The translations under genes and the position numbers were made by a program. From NCBI GenBank assembly GCA_016930935.1, contig JAFGFT010000016.1:1-45344 (forward strand): 45,344 nt of DNA, given 5' to 3'. Source of the DNA: Dehalococcoidia bacterium. Its GTDB lineage: Bacteria; Chloroflexota; Dehalococcoidia; GIF9; AB-539-J10. Shown here one piece after another: positions 26,313 to 34,252 of this stretch; the first letter of the stretch is position 1, and each line of letters opens with the position of its first letter. The notes beneath the pieces were generated by a model. That model saw only the letters and a list, made by a program, of their open reading frames with translations. It did no database searches and was not told the DNA's origin.

Positions 26313-27548
26313 ATGAGAAGACCGCACCTCTACTATGGTTGGGTAGTCCTGTCAGCAGGGTTCATCGTGATGCTTCTCGGCTATGGCATGCGCAACACGT
26401 TCACCGTCTTCTACCCCGTCATTGTTCAGGATTTCGGCTGGACACGGGGCATCACGGCCATCATGTATTCGCTGACACTGCTGTGCTACGGCTTCGTCGC
26501 ACCCGCAGCAGGCGGGTTGGTTGACCGCTTCAATCCCAAGTTCATCCTCGCAGCCGGTGGCCTTATAGTCGGCACGGGCATTGCGCTCTGCAGCGTGGCT
26601 ACCGAGACATGGCACTTCTATCTTCTCTACGGCGTAATGGTCGCCGTCGGACTCAGCCTTATCGGTGTCACACCGCTCAGCACCATCATCACGAACTGGT
26701 TCCCGCAGAGGAAAGCGTTCGTCTTCGGCCTACTGGGAGCCGGCTTCGGCGTCAGTCTCGTCACAGCGCCAATCTTCCAGCACCTCATCTCTACCTACGG
26801 ATGGCGCACTGCCTACGTTGTCATCGGCGCCTTCGCAATGTCAGTCATCATTCCGCTCGTCATCTTGTTCATCAAACACAACCAGGCCCATGGCGAGACC
26901 ACGTTGACTCCCGAAGAACCGAATGAGGCGTGTGTACGTACTCCCAACAAACAGTGGACGGTTCGTGAGGCGCTGACGACAAACACGTTTCGACTCTTTC
27001 TGCTGGTTACTTTCTGCAACATGGGAATCGCCCAGCAGATAATCCTCGCCCACCAGGTCTATTTTCTCCAAGACATGGGCTATTCTCCGATGGCGGCTGC
27101 GACCGTATTCAGTATCTTCGGCGTGTCATTCGCAGCGGGGAACCTGTCCAGTTTCATCTCGGATCGCCATGGTAGAACCTACATCTTCATAGGGGGCTGT
27201 CTCCTCACCGTACTTGGCGTACTGCTCCTCATGCTTTCGCGTGGCAACCCGAACGCCACCATCCCAATCATCTTCGCCATCTGCACAGGCTACGGGCTGG
27301 GCATCACGCCACCTGTATTTTTCGCAGCCGTCGCCGACCGTTTTCACGGTCGGCACTATGGTTCGATACAGGGGACCATCATCCTATCCTGTTCAATCGG
27401 CGGCGCCATCGGACCCTGGGTTGGAGGGTTACTGCACGATATAAGTGGCAACTACCAGAGCGCACTGATGATAGTCGTCTGCTTCCTCCTGACAGGTGCA
27501 CTACTCATGTGGCTCATTCGACCGGGAAAGGGCGACGTCCCTGCCTGA
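26313..27548 (+). CDS. MFS transporter, paralog 3 of 4
   Basis: A 411-aa 12-helix MFS permease, nearly the twin of paralog 2. It begins MRRPHLYYGWVVLSAGF, with LVDRFNPK, TNWFPQRKAFVFGLLGAGFG and SDRHGRTYIF at the corresponding loops. The ribosome site GGAAG lies eight bases before the ATG. It is separated from paralog 2 by 117 bp, which hold the inverted repeats and no other gene, so it may have its own control. The high similarity to paralog 2 points to a recent duplication. Confidence 0.9.
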   Translation: MRRPHLYYGWVVLSAGFIVMLLGYGMRNTFTVFYPVIVQDFGWTRGITAIMYSLTLLCYGFVAPAAGGLVDRFNPKFILAAGGLIVGTGIALCSVATETWHFYLLYGVMVAVGLSLIGVTPLSTIITNWFPQRKAFVFGLLGAGFGVSLVTAPIFQHLISTYGWRTAYVVIGAFAMSVIIPLVILFIKHNQAHGETTLTPEEPNEACVRTPNKQWTVREALTTNTFRLFLLVTFCNMGIAQQIILAHQVYFLQDMGYSPMAAATVFSIFGVSFAAGNLSSFISDRHGRTYIFIGGCLLTVLGVLLLMLSRGNPNATIPIIFAICTGYGLGITPPVFFAAVADRFHGRHYGSIQGTIILSCSIGGAIGPWVGGLLHDISGNYQSALMIVVCFLLTGALLMWLIRPGKGDVPA

Positions 27549-27583
27549 ATCCTCGACGTCCACCCGCCAACCACCATACGCGC

Positions 27584-27612
27584 TTGACACACATGCGCGG
27601 CCGCCATACGCT
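27584..27612 (+). promoter_or_regulatory. Possible promoter for MFS paralog 4
   Basis: A perfect TTGACA (27584-27589) is followed after 17 bp by TACGCT (27607-27612), which matches the -10 consensus at only three positions. If this is used, transcription would start just after the AGGAGG at 27613, so that ribosome site would not be on this mRNA. Confidence 0.4.
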
Positions 27613-27627
27613 AGGAGGTAGAACCAC

Positions 27628-27663
27628 ATGCCAAACCACTCGTCCCTGGGAGAAGTCTCATGA
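27628..27663 (+). CDS. Possible 11-codon leader overlapping MFS paralog 4
   Basis: AGGAGG at 27613-27618 precedes ATG 27628, which opens MPNHSSLGEVS. Its TGA overlaps the ATG of the transporter by four bases (ATGA at 27660). The transporter also has GGGAG seven bases before its own start. Translational coupling is possible, but so is chance. Confidence 0.25.
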   Translation: MPNHSSLGEVS

Positions 27664-28916
27664 AGCTACCTCGATTCAGCTACGGCATTGTCGTCCTTGC
27701 GACAGGATTCACGATGACCCTGGTCGGCTACGCTATCCGCAATACGTTCACAGTGTTCTACCCCGTCATTGTTGACGACTTCAGTTGGACCCGCGGCGGC
27801 ACGGCAATCATGTACTCCTTGACGATGTTGTGCTACGGACTCGTCGCTCCTCTGGCCGGAGGCCTGACAGACAGAATCAACCCGAAGATAGTCTTCTCCA
27901 TCGGAGGGCTCGTAGTGGGTGGCGGCATAGCACTGTGCAGTCAGGCGCAGTCCATTTGGCATTTCTACCTCTTCTACGGCGTTATGGTAGCTGTCGGCCT
28001 CAGCCTGATTGGTTTCACCCCGCTCAGTTCCCTTATCACCCACTGGTTCGAGCACAGGAAAGCCCAGGTCTTTGGATTGCTTGGCGCAGGGTTCGGCGTG
28101 AGTCTTGTGACGGCCCCAATCTTCCAGTACCTCATTTCATCGTACGGCTGGCGAAATGCATACATCATTATCGGGGCTACTGCATCCCTCATCATCATCC
28201 CTGCCTGCCTCATCTTCATCAAGCGTAGTCCGTCTCAGGTGGCCCTCATGGCAGAGCATGACACCCCAGTGGAGGGGAAGGACTCTGACGGACACACCAT
28301 CAGTACACCTCGAATTCCTGACTGGAGCGTCCGTACGGCGCTGCGAACCAGAACCTACTGGCTGCTGCTTCTCGTCTCCTTCTGCAACGCCGGATTCGCG
28401 CAGGGAACGCTCATCGCCCACCAGGTATACTATCTTCGTGACATTGGGCTCGACCCTATGACGGCCGCGTCCATCTTCAGTGTATTCGGGGTATCGTTCG
28501 TCGCAGGCACCATATCAAGTGGATTGTCCGACCGGCTCGGCAGAGTTCCGGTCTTCTTGCCCGGCAGTGTGATTGCTATTGTCTCAATCCTGTTCCTCTT
28601 CACCGCGGGCAATAGCCACACACTCGTGATGCCTATCATGTTTGCCATCTTTGCGGGCCTTGGCCTGGGCATTACGCCGCCAACCTGCTTCGCCAGTGTT
28701 GCGGACTGCTTTCACGGACGAAACTACGGTTCAATTCAGGGAACAGCGATTCTCGCAACTGCTTTGGGCGCATCCATAGGTCCATGGTTGGCGGGGTTTC
28801 TTCATGACGTCACGGGTTCGTACCGGATACCCTTCGCGCTCGTCATGGTTTCCATAGCCGCAGCTGCGGTGTTCATGTGGATGGCGAAACCCGAACGCGG
28901 CGCCGCGCCCCGATAG
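27660..28916 (+). CDS. MFS transporter, paralog 4 of 4
   Basis: A 418-aa 12-helix MFS permease of the same set. It begins MKLPRFSYGIVVLATGF. In the 2-3 loop it has LTDRINPK instead of VDRFNPK. Helix 5 has THWFEHRKAQVFGLLGAGFG, and the 8-9 loop has SDRLGRVPVF. The ribosome site GGGAG lies seven bases before the ATG. It is followed by the aldo/keto reductase and sugar isomerase genes on the same strand, which suggests that imported compounds are reduced or isomerised. An inverted repeat lies 30 bp after the stop. Confidence 0.9.
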   Translation: MKLPRFSYGIVVLATGFTMTLVGYAIRNTFTVFYPVIVDDFSWTRGGTAIMYSLTMLCYGLVAPLAGGLTDRINPKIVFSIGGLVVGGGIALCSQAQSIWHFYLFYGVMVAVGLSLIGFTPLSSLITHWFEHRKAQVFGLLGAGFGVSLVTAPIFQYLISSYGWRNAYIIIGATASLIIIPACLIFIKRSPSQVALMAEHDTPVEGKDSDGHTISTPRIPDWSVRTALRTRTYWLLLLVSFCNAGFAQGTLIAHQVYYLRDIGLDPMTAASIFSVFGVSFVAGTISSGLSDRLGRVPVFLPGSVIAIVSILFLFTAGNSHTLVMPIMFAIFAGLGLGITPPTCFASVADCFHGRNYGSIQGTAILATALGASIGPWLAGFLHDVTGSYRIPFALVMVSIAAAAVFMWMAKPERGAAPR

Positions 28917-28945
28917 CGGGAACTGCCACGTTGCAATCGACCCCG

Positions 28946-28981
28946 TGAGGGTCATTGACACCCTCAGGACACGGCTATAAG
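28946..28981 (+). promoter_or_regulatory. Promoter with an inverted repeat over the -35, before the AKR gene
   Basis: TGAGGGT (28946-28952) and ACCCTCA (28960-28966) form a 7-bp dyad with a seven-base centre. The centre contains most of a perfect TTGACA (28955-28960). TATAAG (28976-28981) follows after a short 15-bp spacer. A repressor bound here would block the -35. The dyad could also fold as a weak hairpin after the MFS gene. Confidence 0.5.
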
Positions 28982-29037
28982 CTTCGTTCTTGGAGGGCAT
29001 GTGCCCGTCATTTCTTGTGAGGGGGAATTCCACGCCA

Positions 29038-30015
29038 ATGAAGTATCGCAAAGTCGGCAGAACAGGACTCAAGGTCTCCGAGGTATGCCTCGGCACAATG
29101 ACATTTGGCGACCAGGTCAGCGAGGCTGATGCCATATCGATGACGCACGCCGCAATGGACGCGGGGCTCAATTTTCTGGACACGGCCAACATGTATGTGG
29201 GCGGTCGCTCGGAGGAGATAGTCGGAAAAGCCATAACGTCCAGGCGTGAGGACGTCGTGCTGGCAACCAAGGTTGCCATGCCGATTGGCCCCAATCCAAA
29301 TGACTCCGGACTGTCGCGCAAGCACATCATGCGTGCGGTCGAGGATAGCCTCAGACGCCTCCATACCGACTACATCGATATCTACTACGTCCACAAGCCC
29401 GACTATGAGACGCCAATCGAAGAGACGTTGCGCGCACTCGACGACCTTGTGCACCAGGGCAAAGTGCGTTACCTCGCATGCTCCAATTACAGGGCGTTCC
29501 AGGTTGAGAAGGCGCTATGGGTGAGCGACACCCACAACCTCTCACGATTCGAATGCATCGAGCCGCCCTATAACCTTCTCACTCGGGATATCGAGTACGA
29601 ACTTCTGCCGGTGTGCGCGGACGAGGGACTCGGTGTATGTGCGTACAACCCACTTGCGGGCGGTCTTCTATCAGGGAAACACGACCGGACCAGGCCCCCC
29701 GCGGCAGGAACTCGTTTTGCGAACGATGCCATGGGCAAGATGTACTACGAGCGCTACTGGAATGATTCAAACTTCGATGCGGTCGAGCAGTTCCGAGCCC
29801 TCGCTGCCGAAAGTGGGCGCGATATGGCCCAGATGGCACTTGCATGGGTTCTCAGCAACCCGTTTGTGACCTCGGTCATTATTGGTGCTACTTCCATGAA
29901 ACACATAAATCAAAACATCGCCGCAGCAGACCTCACACTCACTGAGGAAGAACGTGCCCGGTGTGACAGCATCTGGCACACACTGAGGCCACTGCGCTTC
30001 TTCTATGGGCGCTAG
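29038..30015 (+). CDS. Aldo/keto reductase
   Basis: A 325-aa NADPH-dependent carbonyl reductase of the AKR superfamily, a cytosolic TIM barrel. The catalytic tetrad is complete: D48 and Y53 in FLDTANMY, K78 in LATKVAMP and H119 in YYVHKPD. The C-terminal cofactor region reads TSVIIGATSMKHINQN. The start is ATG 29038 (MKYRKVGRTGLKVSEVCLGT); the longer frame starts in the leader. It is 44 bp before the sugar isomerase gene, probably in one transcript driven by the promoter with the dyad. The substrate is not predictable within AKR. Confidence 0.93.
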   Translation: MKYRKVGRTGLKVSEVCLGTMTFGDQVSEADAISMTHAAMDAGLNFLDTANMYVGGRSEEIVGKAITSRREDVVLATKVAMPIGPNPNDSGLSRKHIMRAVEDSLRRLHTDYIDIYYVHKPDYETPIEETLRALDDLVHQGKVRYLACSNYRAFQVEKALWVSDTHNLSRFECIEPPYNLLTRDIEYELLPVCADEGLGVCAYNPLAGGLLSGKHDRTRPPAAGTRFANDAMGKMYYERYWNDSNFDAVEQFRALAAESGRDMAQMALAWVLSNPFVTSVIIGATSMKHINQNIAAADLTLTEEERARCDSIWHTLRPLRFFYGR

Positions 30016-30059
30016 AGGGAGACCGCAAAGAACGTAGCTTTCGAAGGAGGTGTACCGCA

Positions 30060-30902
30060 ATGAAATACTGTATCTGCAGCGACACGTTTCCAGGATGGAC
30101 TGTCGAGGAGATTTTTCAGTATGCCGCCGAGACTGGATATGAGGCCGTGGAACTCGCATCCTATTCATTCTGCGACAGCATAACGGAGGTCTCGGCTCCC
30201 GAACGGCAACAGATACGGGCATGGGCGGATGCCGCCGATATCAACATCGCCGGTATGCACGCGCTGTTCACTCCCATCCCCAACATGCAGCCGCTTCACA
30301 GCTGCCCAGCATGGCTGCAACTCAACAGCGCCGATCCGGTCATTCGTGACAAAACGAAGGATTACCTCAAGGAACTCATACGCTTCTGTGGCGAGGTCGG
30401 TGGCACGAACGTTGTGCTTGGCTCTGCGAAATCCCGCAGCATCCCTGAAGAGATTCCCTATGAACAGGGCTGGGCAATTGCGAGAGACACCCTCCGTGAG
30501 TGCGCCGAATATGCAGTTCCATACGACGTTGTCCTCAGTCTTGAGCCTATCCATAAGGCTCTGACGAACTTCATCAACACACCGGACGATGCGATGAAGA
30601 TGGTGAAAGATGTGGACCACCCCAATCTCATGTGGATGCTCGACTGCTTTGCTGCCTACAACCAGGGAGTTGATGTCCCAAAGGCAGTCCGGGCGTATGG
30701 CAAGTACCTTGCCCACGTTCACATGAATGATGAGAACAAGAGTTGGCCCGGGACAGGCAAGATTGACTTTCCGCCAATCGCGCAAGCGTTGAAGGATGTC
30801 GGCTACAACGGATACCTGTCGGTTGAGGTCATGGACCTTCATCCCGACCCTGAGACTATTGGCAGAGAAGCACTGAAGGCTCTGCAGAAGTATTTCGGAT
30901 AG
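30060..30902 (+). CDS. Sugar phosphate isomerase/epimerase (xylose isomerase-like TIM barrel)
   Basis: A 280-aa metal-dependent isomerase of the AP-endonuclease-2/xylose isomerase-like group. The metal site is recognisable as E162 (LSLEP), D195 (MWMLDCF), H219 or H221 (AHVHMND) and E256 (LSVEVMD). The ribosome site is AGGAGG. It follows the aldo/keto reductase closely, which suggests joint work on a polyol, inositol or 2-keto sugar. Family members range from hydroxypyruvate isomerase to inosose dehydratase, so the reaction is open. Confidence 0.9.
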   Translation: MKYCICSDTFPGWTVEEIFQYAAETGYEAVELASYSFCDSITEVSAPERQQIRAWADAADINIAGMHALFTPIPNMQPLHSCPAWLQLNSADPVIRDKTKDYLKELIRFCGEVGGTNVVLGSAKSRSIPEEIPYEQGWAIARDTLRECAEYAVPYDVVLSLEPIHKALTNFINTPDDAMKMVKDVDHPNLMWMLDCFAAYNQGVDVPKAVRAYGKYLAHVHMNDENKSWPGTGKIDFPPIAQALKDVGYNGYLSVEVMDLHPDPETIGREALKALQKYFG

Positions 30903-30965
30903 CCAGGGCACTTGAATCATTCCGGGCGAGGCGTGTCACGTCGGGTGGTGCGCCCCTTGGTGAGC

Positions 30966-32366
30966 ATGATGAACGCCGATCTGCCTCTCTTCGCCACGCC
31001 CACCGGTGCAGGGGGCACACGCGAGGAACCTGCACGCAGGGTTCCCCTTGCCGCGAGGATGCGTCCGACATCGTTTGATGAGTTCGTCGGTCAGGAGCAC
31101 CTCGTCGGACCAGAACGACTGCTCCGTCGCAGTATCGAAAGCGACAACCTGCCTTCGATAGTCCTCTGGGGACCGCCCGGCAGTGGCAAGACCACGCTTG
31201 CACGCATCATCGCGCGTACCACAAAGGCACACTTCGCACCGCTCAGCGCGGTGACGGCAGGTGTCGCTGACCTGAGGCGCGTGGTGGATGAGGCGAGAAA
31301 GCGGCTCTCTTTCTCAGGACAGCGAACCGTGCTGTTCATAGACGAGATTCACCGCTTCAACAAGGCTCAGCAGGACGCCATACTTCCGTTCGTTGAGGAC
31401 GGAACCATCACCTTCATCGGCGCCACCACGGAGAATCCTTCGTTCGAGGTCATCTCCCCCCTCCTGTCGAGAGCCCGCACATTCCGCCTTGAGCCACTGA
31501 CTGACGACGACCTCCGCCGCATCGTGTCACGTGCCATTGCGCACTCTGACCGCGGACTGGGGAGTCTGCACGTTCTCCTGCACGACGATGCGCTCACGCA
31601 GTTGGTCGCTATCGCCAGCGGCGATGCACGCGCCGCGTTGAACGCACTGGAGCTTGCGGCCCTGGCAACCACCCCCGATGCAGAAGGACAACGAATCATA
31701 ACTCCGGAGGCAATCCAGGAAGCTCTGCAACAGCGCACACTGCTCTACGACAAGGCAGGAGATCAGCACTATGACCTTATCTCGGCGCTGCACAAGTCAC
31801 TCAGGGATTCTGACCCGGATGCCGGCCTCTACTGGCTTGGACGGATGCTTGAGGCAGGAGAAGACCCTCTCTACGTCGCCCGCCGACTGGTGCGTTTTGC
31901 TTCAGAGGACGTGGGCATGGCTGACCCTCAGGCACTCGTCATCTGCATGGCGGCACAGCAGGCAGTTCACTTCATCGGGCTGCCCGAAGGGAGTCTTGCC
32001 CTCGCGCAAGCAGCCGTCTATCTCGCGACAGCGCCCAAGAGCAATTCCCTCTATGTCGGCTACTCCGCGGTACAACAGGACATACGACGAGGGCCGAACG
32101 GGCCCGTGCCACTGCACCTTCGCAATGCACCCACGAGCCTGATGCGCGAGATGGACTTCGGCAAGGGCTACAAGTACGCGCACGATTACGAAGGCCACTT
32201 CACGAAGCAGGAACACCTGCCGGAGAGCGTTCGCGACAGCAGGTATTATGTCCCCAGCGATGAAGGCTTTGAGAAGGACGTAACTGAACGGCTCAATCGG
32301 CTCTGGGGCCCTGGACGATTCAAGAAGACACAGCAGCCCGCAGATACAACAACGGATCCCGACTGA
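30966..32366 (+). CDS. rarA: Replication-associated recombination ATPase RarA (MgsA)
   Basis: AAA+ ATPase of the clamp-loader-like RarA/WRNIP1 family that acts at stalled replication forks. The 466 aa start at ATG 30966 (or 30969), before NADLPLFATP. The RPTSFDEFVGQEHL box is followed by Walker A GPPGSGKT (69-76), Walker B LFIDEIHRFNK (D126, E127) and sensor 1 IGATTENPSFEV. The C-terminal tetramerisation domain contains the typical EDVGMADPQAL and NAPTSLMREMDFGKGYKYAHD. It is 63 bp after the isomerase gene and likely read through from there. About 155 bases after its stop hold no feature I can support. Confidence 0.95.
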   Translation: MMNADLPLFATPTGAGGTREEPARRVPLAARMRPTSFDEFVGQEHLVGPERLLRRSIESDNLPSIVLWGPPGSGKTTLARIIARTTKAHFAPLSAVTAGVADLRRVVDEARKRLSFSGQRTVLFIDEIHRFNKAQQDAILPFVEDGTITFIGATTENPSFEVISPLLSRARTFRLEPLTDDDLRRIVSRAIAHSDRGLGSLHVLLHDDALTQLVAIASGDARAALNALELAALATTPDAEGQRIITPEAIQEALQQRTLLYDKAGDQHYDLISALHKSLRDSDPDAGLYWLGRMLEAGEDPLYVARRLVRFASEDVGMADPQALVICMAAQQAVHFIGLPEGSLALAQAAVYLATAPKSNSLYVGYSAVQQDIRRGPNGPVPLHLRNAPTSLMREMDFGKGYKYAHDYEGHFTKQEHLPESVRDSRYYVPSDEGFEKDVTERLNRLWGPGRFKKTQQPADTTTDPD

Positions 32367-32522
32367 CGCTTCATCACCCCGACAACATGGTGCACGTGGG
32401 CACCCCCGCCCCCACATTGAGACCTGTACGAAGTCACCGCCCGCTTCGTTGCGTCATAGCGCCTATGCGTGCACCTTCAACATGCGCACATCAACGAAGG
32501 TATCTTCAGTCTACCAGCGCCC

Positions 32523-33002
32523 CTATTTCACACGGTCGCCGAACACGCTCTTCAGCATGTTCTTCGTGTCGTTCGAGAACGAGTCCATGGTATAGGACAG
32601 CTTCTTCCCTGGGCTCTCTATGGTGATCTCGGTCACAATCCTGTCCGCGTCATCGTTCCCGCTGCTCTGGCTCTTACTTCGTATCTTGATTGAGCGAATA
32701 TCCGAGTTGGCTATCGCAAAGTTGTCTTTGTACTCGCCAAGCGTCTCATCCGGAGACATGGCAAGATACCGCTGGGAGAAGGACAGGTGGGCCTTCATCT
32801 GGGCTCCCCATCGGGCGAAGAATCCCTTCCCCTCTTCCTTCGCCTGTTTCTGCGCCTCCATTCCAATCTGCTTCAGCATGTCGCTCGTCATCTGGGCGAA
32901 GATGCTCCGACTGTCAGTTACAACCATCGTGAACGTATCCCATCGCCCAAAAGACTTGCCTTTCTTCAGGGTTGGAACAACACCAATCACACTCTCGCTC
33001 AT
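32523..33002 (-). CDS. Hypothetical protein, PH-like fold suspected
   Basis: A 159-aa hydrophilic protein without cysteines, signal peptide or membrane helix. It begins MSESVIGVVPTLKKGKSFGRWDTFTMVVTDSR. The pattern of a strand ending TDSRxIFAQ, a basic amphipathic middle (KQAKEEGKGFFARWGAQMK) and a final stretch of alternating strands resembles small bacterial PH-like domain proteins; this is an impression only. The start is ATG 33002 with GGAGG five bases upstream. It lies after a strong terminator that ends the SDR gene, so it should have its own promoter in a short gap; none is clear. Confidence 0.8.
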   Translation of the reverse strand: MSESVIGVVPTLKKGKSFGRWDTFTMVVTDSRSIFAQMTSDMLKQIGMEAQKQAKEEGKGFFARWGAQMKAHLSFSQRYLAMSPDETLGEYKDNFAIANSDIRSIKIRSKSQSSGNDDADRIVTEITIESPGKKLSYTMDSFSNDTKNMLKSVFGDRVK

Positions 33003-33026
33003 TGAATCCTCCATGCAAATGTTAAA

Positions 33027-33061
33027 GGAAGGGGCTGGCTGCCTTGTAGCCAACCCCCTCC
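33027..33061 (-). terminator. Rho-independent terminator of the KduD-like gene
   Basis: On the minus strand a 14-bp stem (arms 33061-33048 and 33040-33027, with two G-U pairs in RNA) closes a seven-base loop and is followed by TTTAAC. It lies 39 bp after the stop of the SDR gene. Confidence 0.85.
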
Positions 33062-33100
33062 AGATCAAGCAAGTTCAAACAGGGTCGATCCAGTCGCACT

Positions 33101-33871
33101 CTAGCGCGCGAGCCACGCGCCGTCGACCGGCAGGACGATGCCGTGAACGTAGCTGGCAGCCTCGGAACACAGGAACACGACTGCACCCTGCAGGTCCGTC
33201 GGGTCTCCCCAGTTTCCGGCAGGTATGCGGGCGACGATTGCAGGATTACGCACGGGGTCTGCTCTCAAGGCGGCCGCAAGGTCCGTAGCTATGTAGCCCG
33301 GGGCGATTGCGTTCACGTTGACGCCCTTGGACGCCCACTCGTTCGCCAGCGCCTTGGTCAACTGCGCGATTCCGCCCTTGGCCGCAGAATAGCCAGGTAC
33401 TGTAATACCACCCTGGAAGGACAGCAGCGACGCAGTCATGACAATCTTGCCCGAACCACGCGCAACCATATCCTTTCCAAACTCCCGCGCCATAACGAAG
33501 TGGGAATTCAGATTGACCTCGATAACCTTGTCCCACATCTCGTCGGTGTGCTCAACGGCGGGTTTGCGCTCAATGGTGCCTGCGTTGCTCACCAGTATGT
33601 CAACAACAGGAAATTCAGCTTTCACCTTCGCTATGAAGTCGTAAGTCGCCTTCCTATCGCTGAAATCGCAGCGGTAGCACTTGCACTTGCGGCCCAGCGC
33701 CTTGACCTCTTTCTCGAGATCACTACCGGATTCCTCCATGGATACACTCACGCCGATAATATCAGCGCCAGCCTGAGCAAGACCGAGCGCCATTGCCTTG
33801 CCAAGACCTCGTTTGGAGCCTGTGACCAACGCCACTTTCCCCTCAAGACTGAACTTGTCCAGTATTCCCAT
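33101..33871 (-). CDS. kduD: KduD-like short-chain dehydrogenase
   Basis: A 256-aa classical SDR that closely resembles KduD, which reduces 2-dehydro-3-deoxy-5-ketogluconate-type intermediates in uronate breakdown. Shared features are FSLEGKVALVTG, the cofactor motif TGSKRGLG (17-24), NAG (96-98), S148 in ASLLSFQGG, Y161-SAA-K165, VNAIAPGYIATD and the ending VDGAWLAR. The start is ATG 33871 with AGGAGG seven bases upstream; seven more in-frame codons upstream are not used. It has its own terminator and a TATAAT promoter. No kduI or other uronate genes are nearby, so the substrate may differ. Confidence 0.88.
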   Translation of the reverse strand: MGILDKFSLEGKVALVTGSKRGLGKAMALGLAQAGADIIGVSVSMEESGSDLEKEVKALGRKCKCYRCDFSDRKATYDFIAKVKAEFPVVDILVSNAGTIERKPAVEHTDEMWDKVIEVNLNSHFVMAREFGKDMVARGSGKIVMTASLLSFQGGITVPGYSAAKGGIAQLTKALANEWASKGVNVNAIAPGYIATDLAAALRADPVRNPAIVARIPAGNWGDPTDLQGAVVFLCSEAASYVHGIVLPVDGAWLAR

Positions 33872-33944
33872 GCTACGCCTCCTTGGTGCCAATTTTCGTC
33901 GTCCTGTTCATCAGGGGCAGCAACCCCTGTGACTGACCTTCTGG

Positions 33945-33973
33945 ATTATACACCACCACCACCACCAGAACAG
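33945..33973 (-). promoter_or_regulatory. Promoter of the KduD-like gene with a GGT repeat in its spacer
   Basis: A perfect TATAAT lies at 33950-33945 on the minus strand. Seventeen bases upstream is CTGTTC, a poor -35. The spacer is made almost entirely of GGT repeats. Downstream, a 6-bp hairpin (33912-33929) lies in the leader before the ribosome site. Confidence 0.5.
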
Positions 33974-34126
33974 CCCAACAGTACGCGTCGAAACCACTCC
34001 TGCTCTCCCCTCACTACGGTGGCAGGTACGAGTTGTTACGTAGGACGTCCTCAGCCATGTCAACGAGCGGGCCTCTGACGAAGCCTTGTGTGAAGGCACT
34101 CCTGAATGCTAGAATTCACTTTCCGT

Positions 34127-34199
34127 GGGCCGCTAGCTCAACTGGCAGAGCAGCTGACTCTTAATCAGCAGGTTCAGGGTTCGACTCCCTGGCGGCTCA
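34127..34199 (+). tRNA. trnK: tRNA-Lys, anticodon CTT
   Basis: A complete cloverleaf of 73 nt. The acceptor stem is GGGCCGC with GCGGCTC (one G-U pair) and discriminator A34199. The D arm is GCTC/GAGC. The anticodon stem is GCTGA/TCAGC with loop CTCTTAA, and the anticodon CTT is at 34160-34162. The T arm is CAGGG/CCCTG with TTCGACT. The CCA end is not encoded. It reads AAG lysine codons. Confidence 0.97.
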
Positions 34200-34252
34200 G
34201 ATTCTTTCCTCCCGCCAATTGACCATCTGCGCGCATCCTCTGGTTTCTACGA

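Noticed and set aside
23716-28421. Long antisense frames across the four MFS genes.
   Set aside because: They recur at the same relative place in each paralog because the sense genes are alike; they do not resemble proteins.
32367-32522. Gap after rarA, with a GGTGC/GCACC mini-hairpin.
   Set aside because: A 5-bp stem without a T run; I see no gene or convincing signal there.
33951-34020. Minus-strand frame reading LLGCSGGGGGV, like the PstS lipobox and glycine linker.
   Set aside because: It stops at the TAA within TATAAT after about 22 codons and has no signal-peptide core; the GGT repeat explains the glycines.
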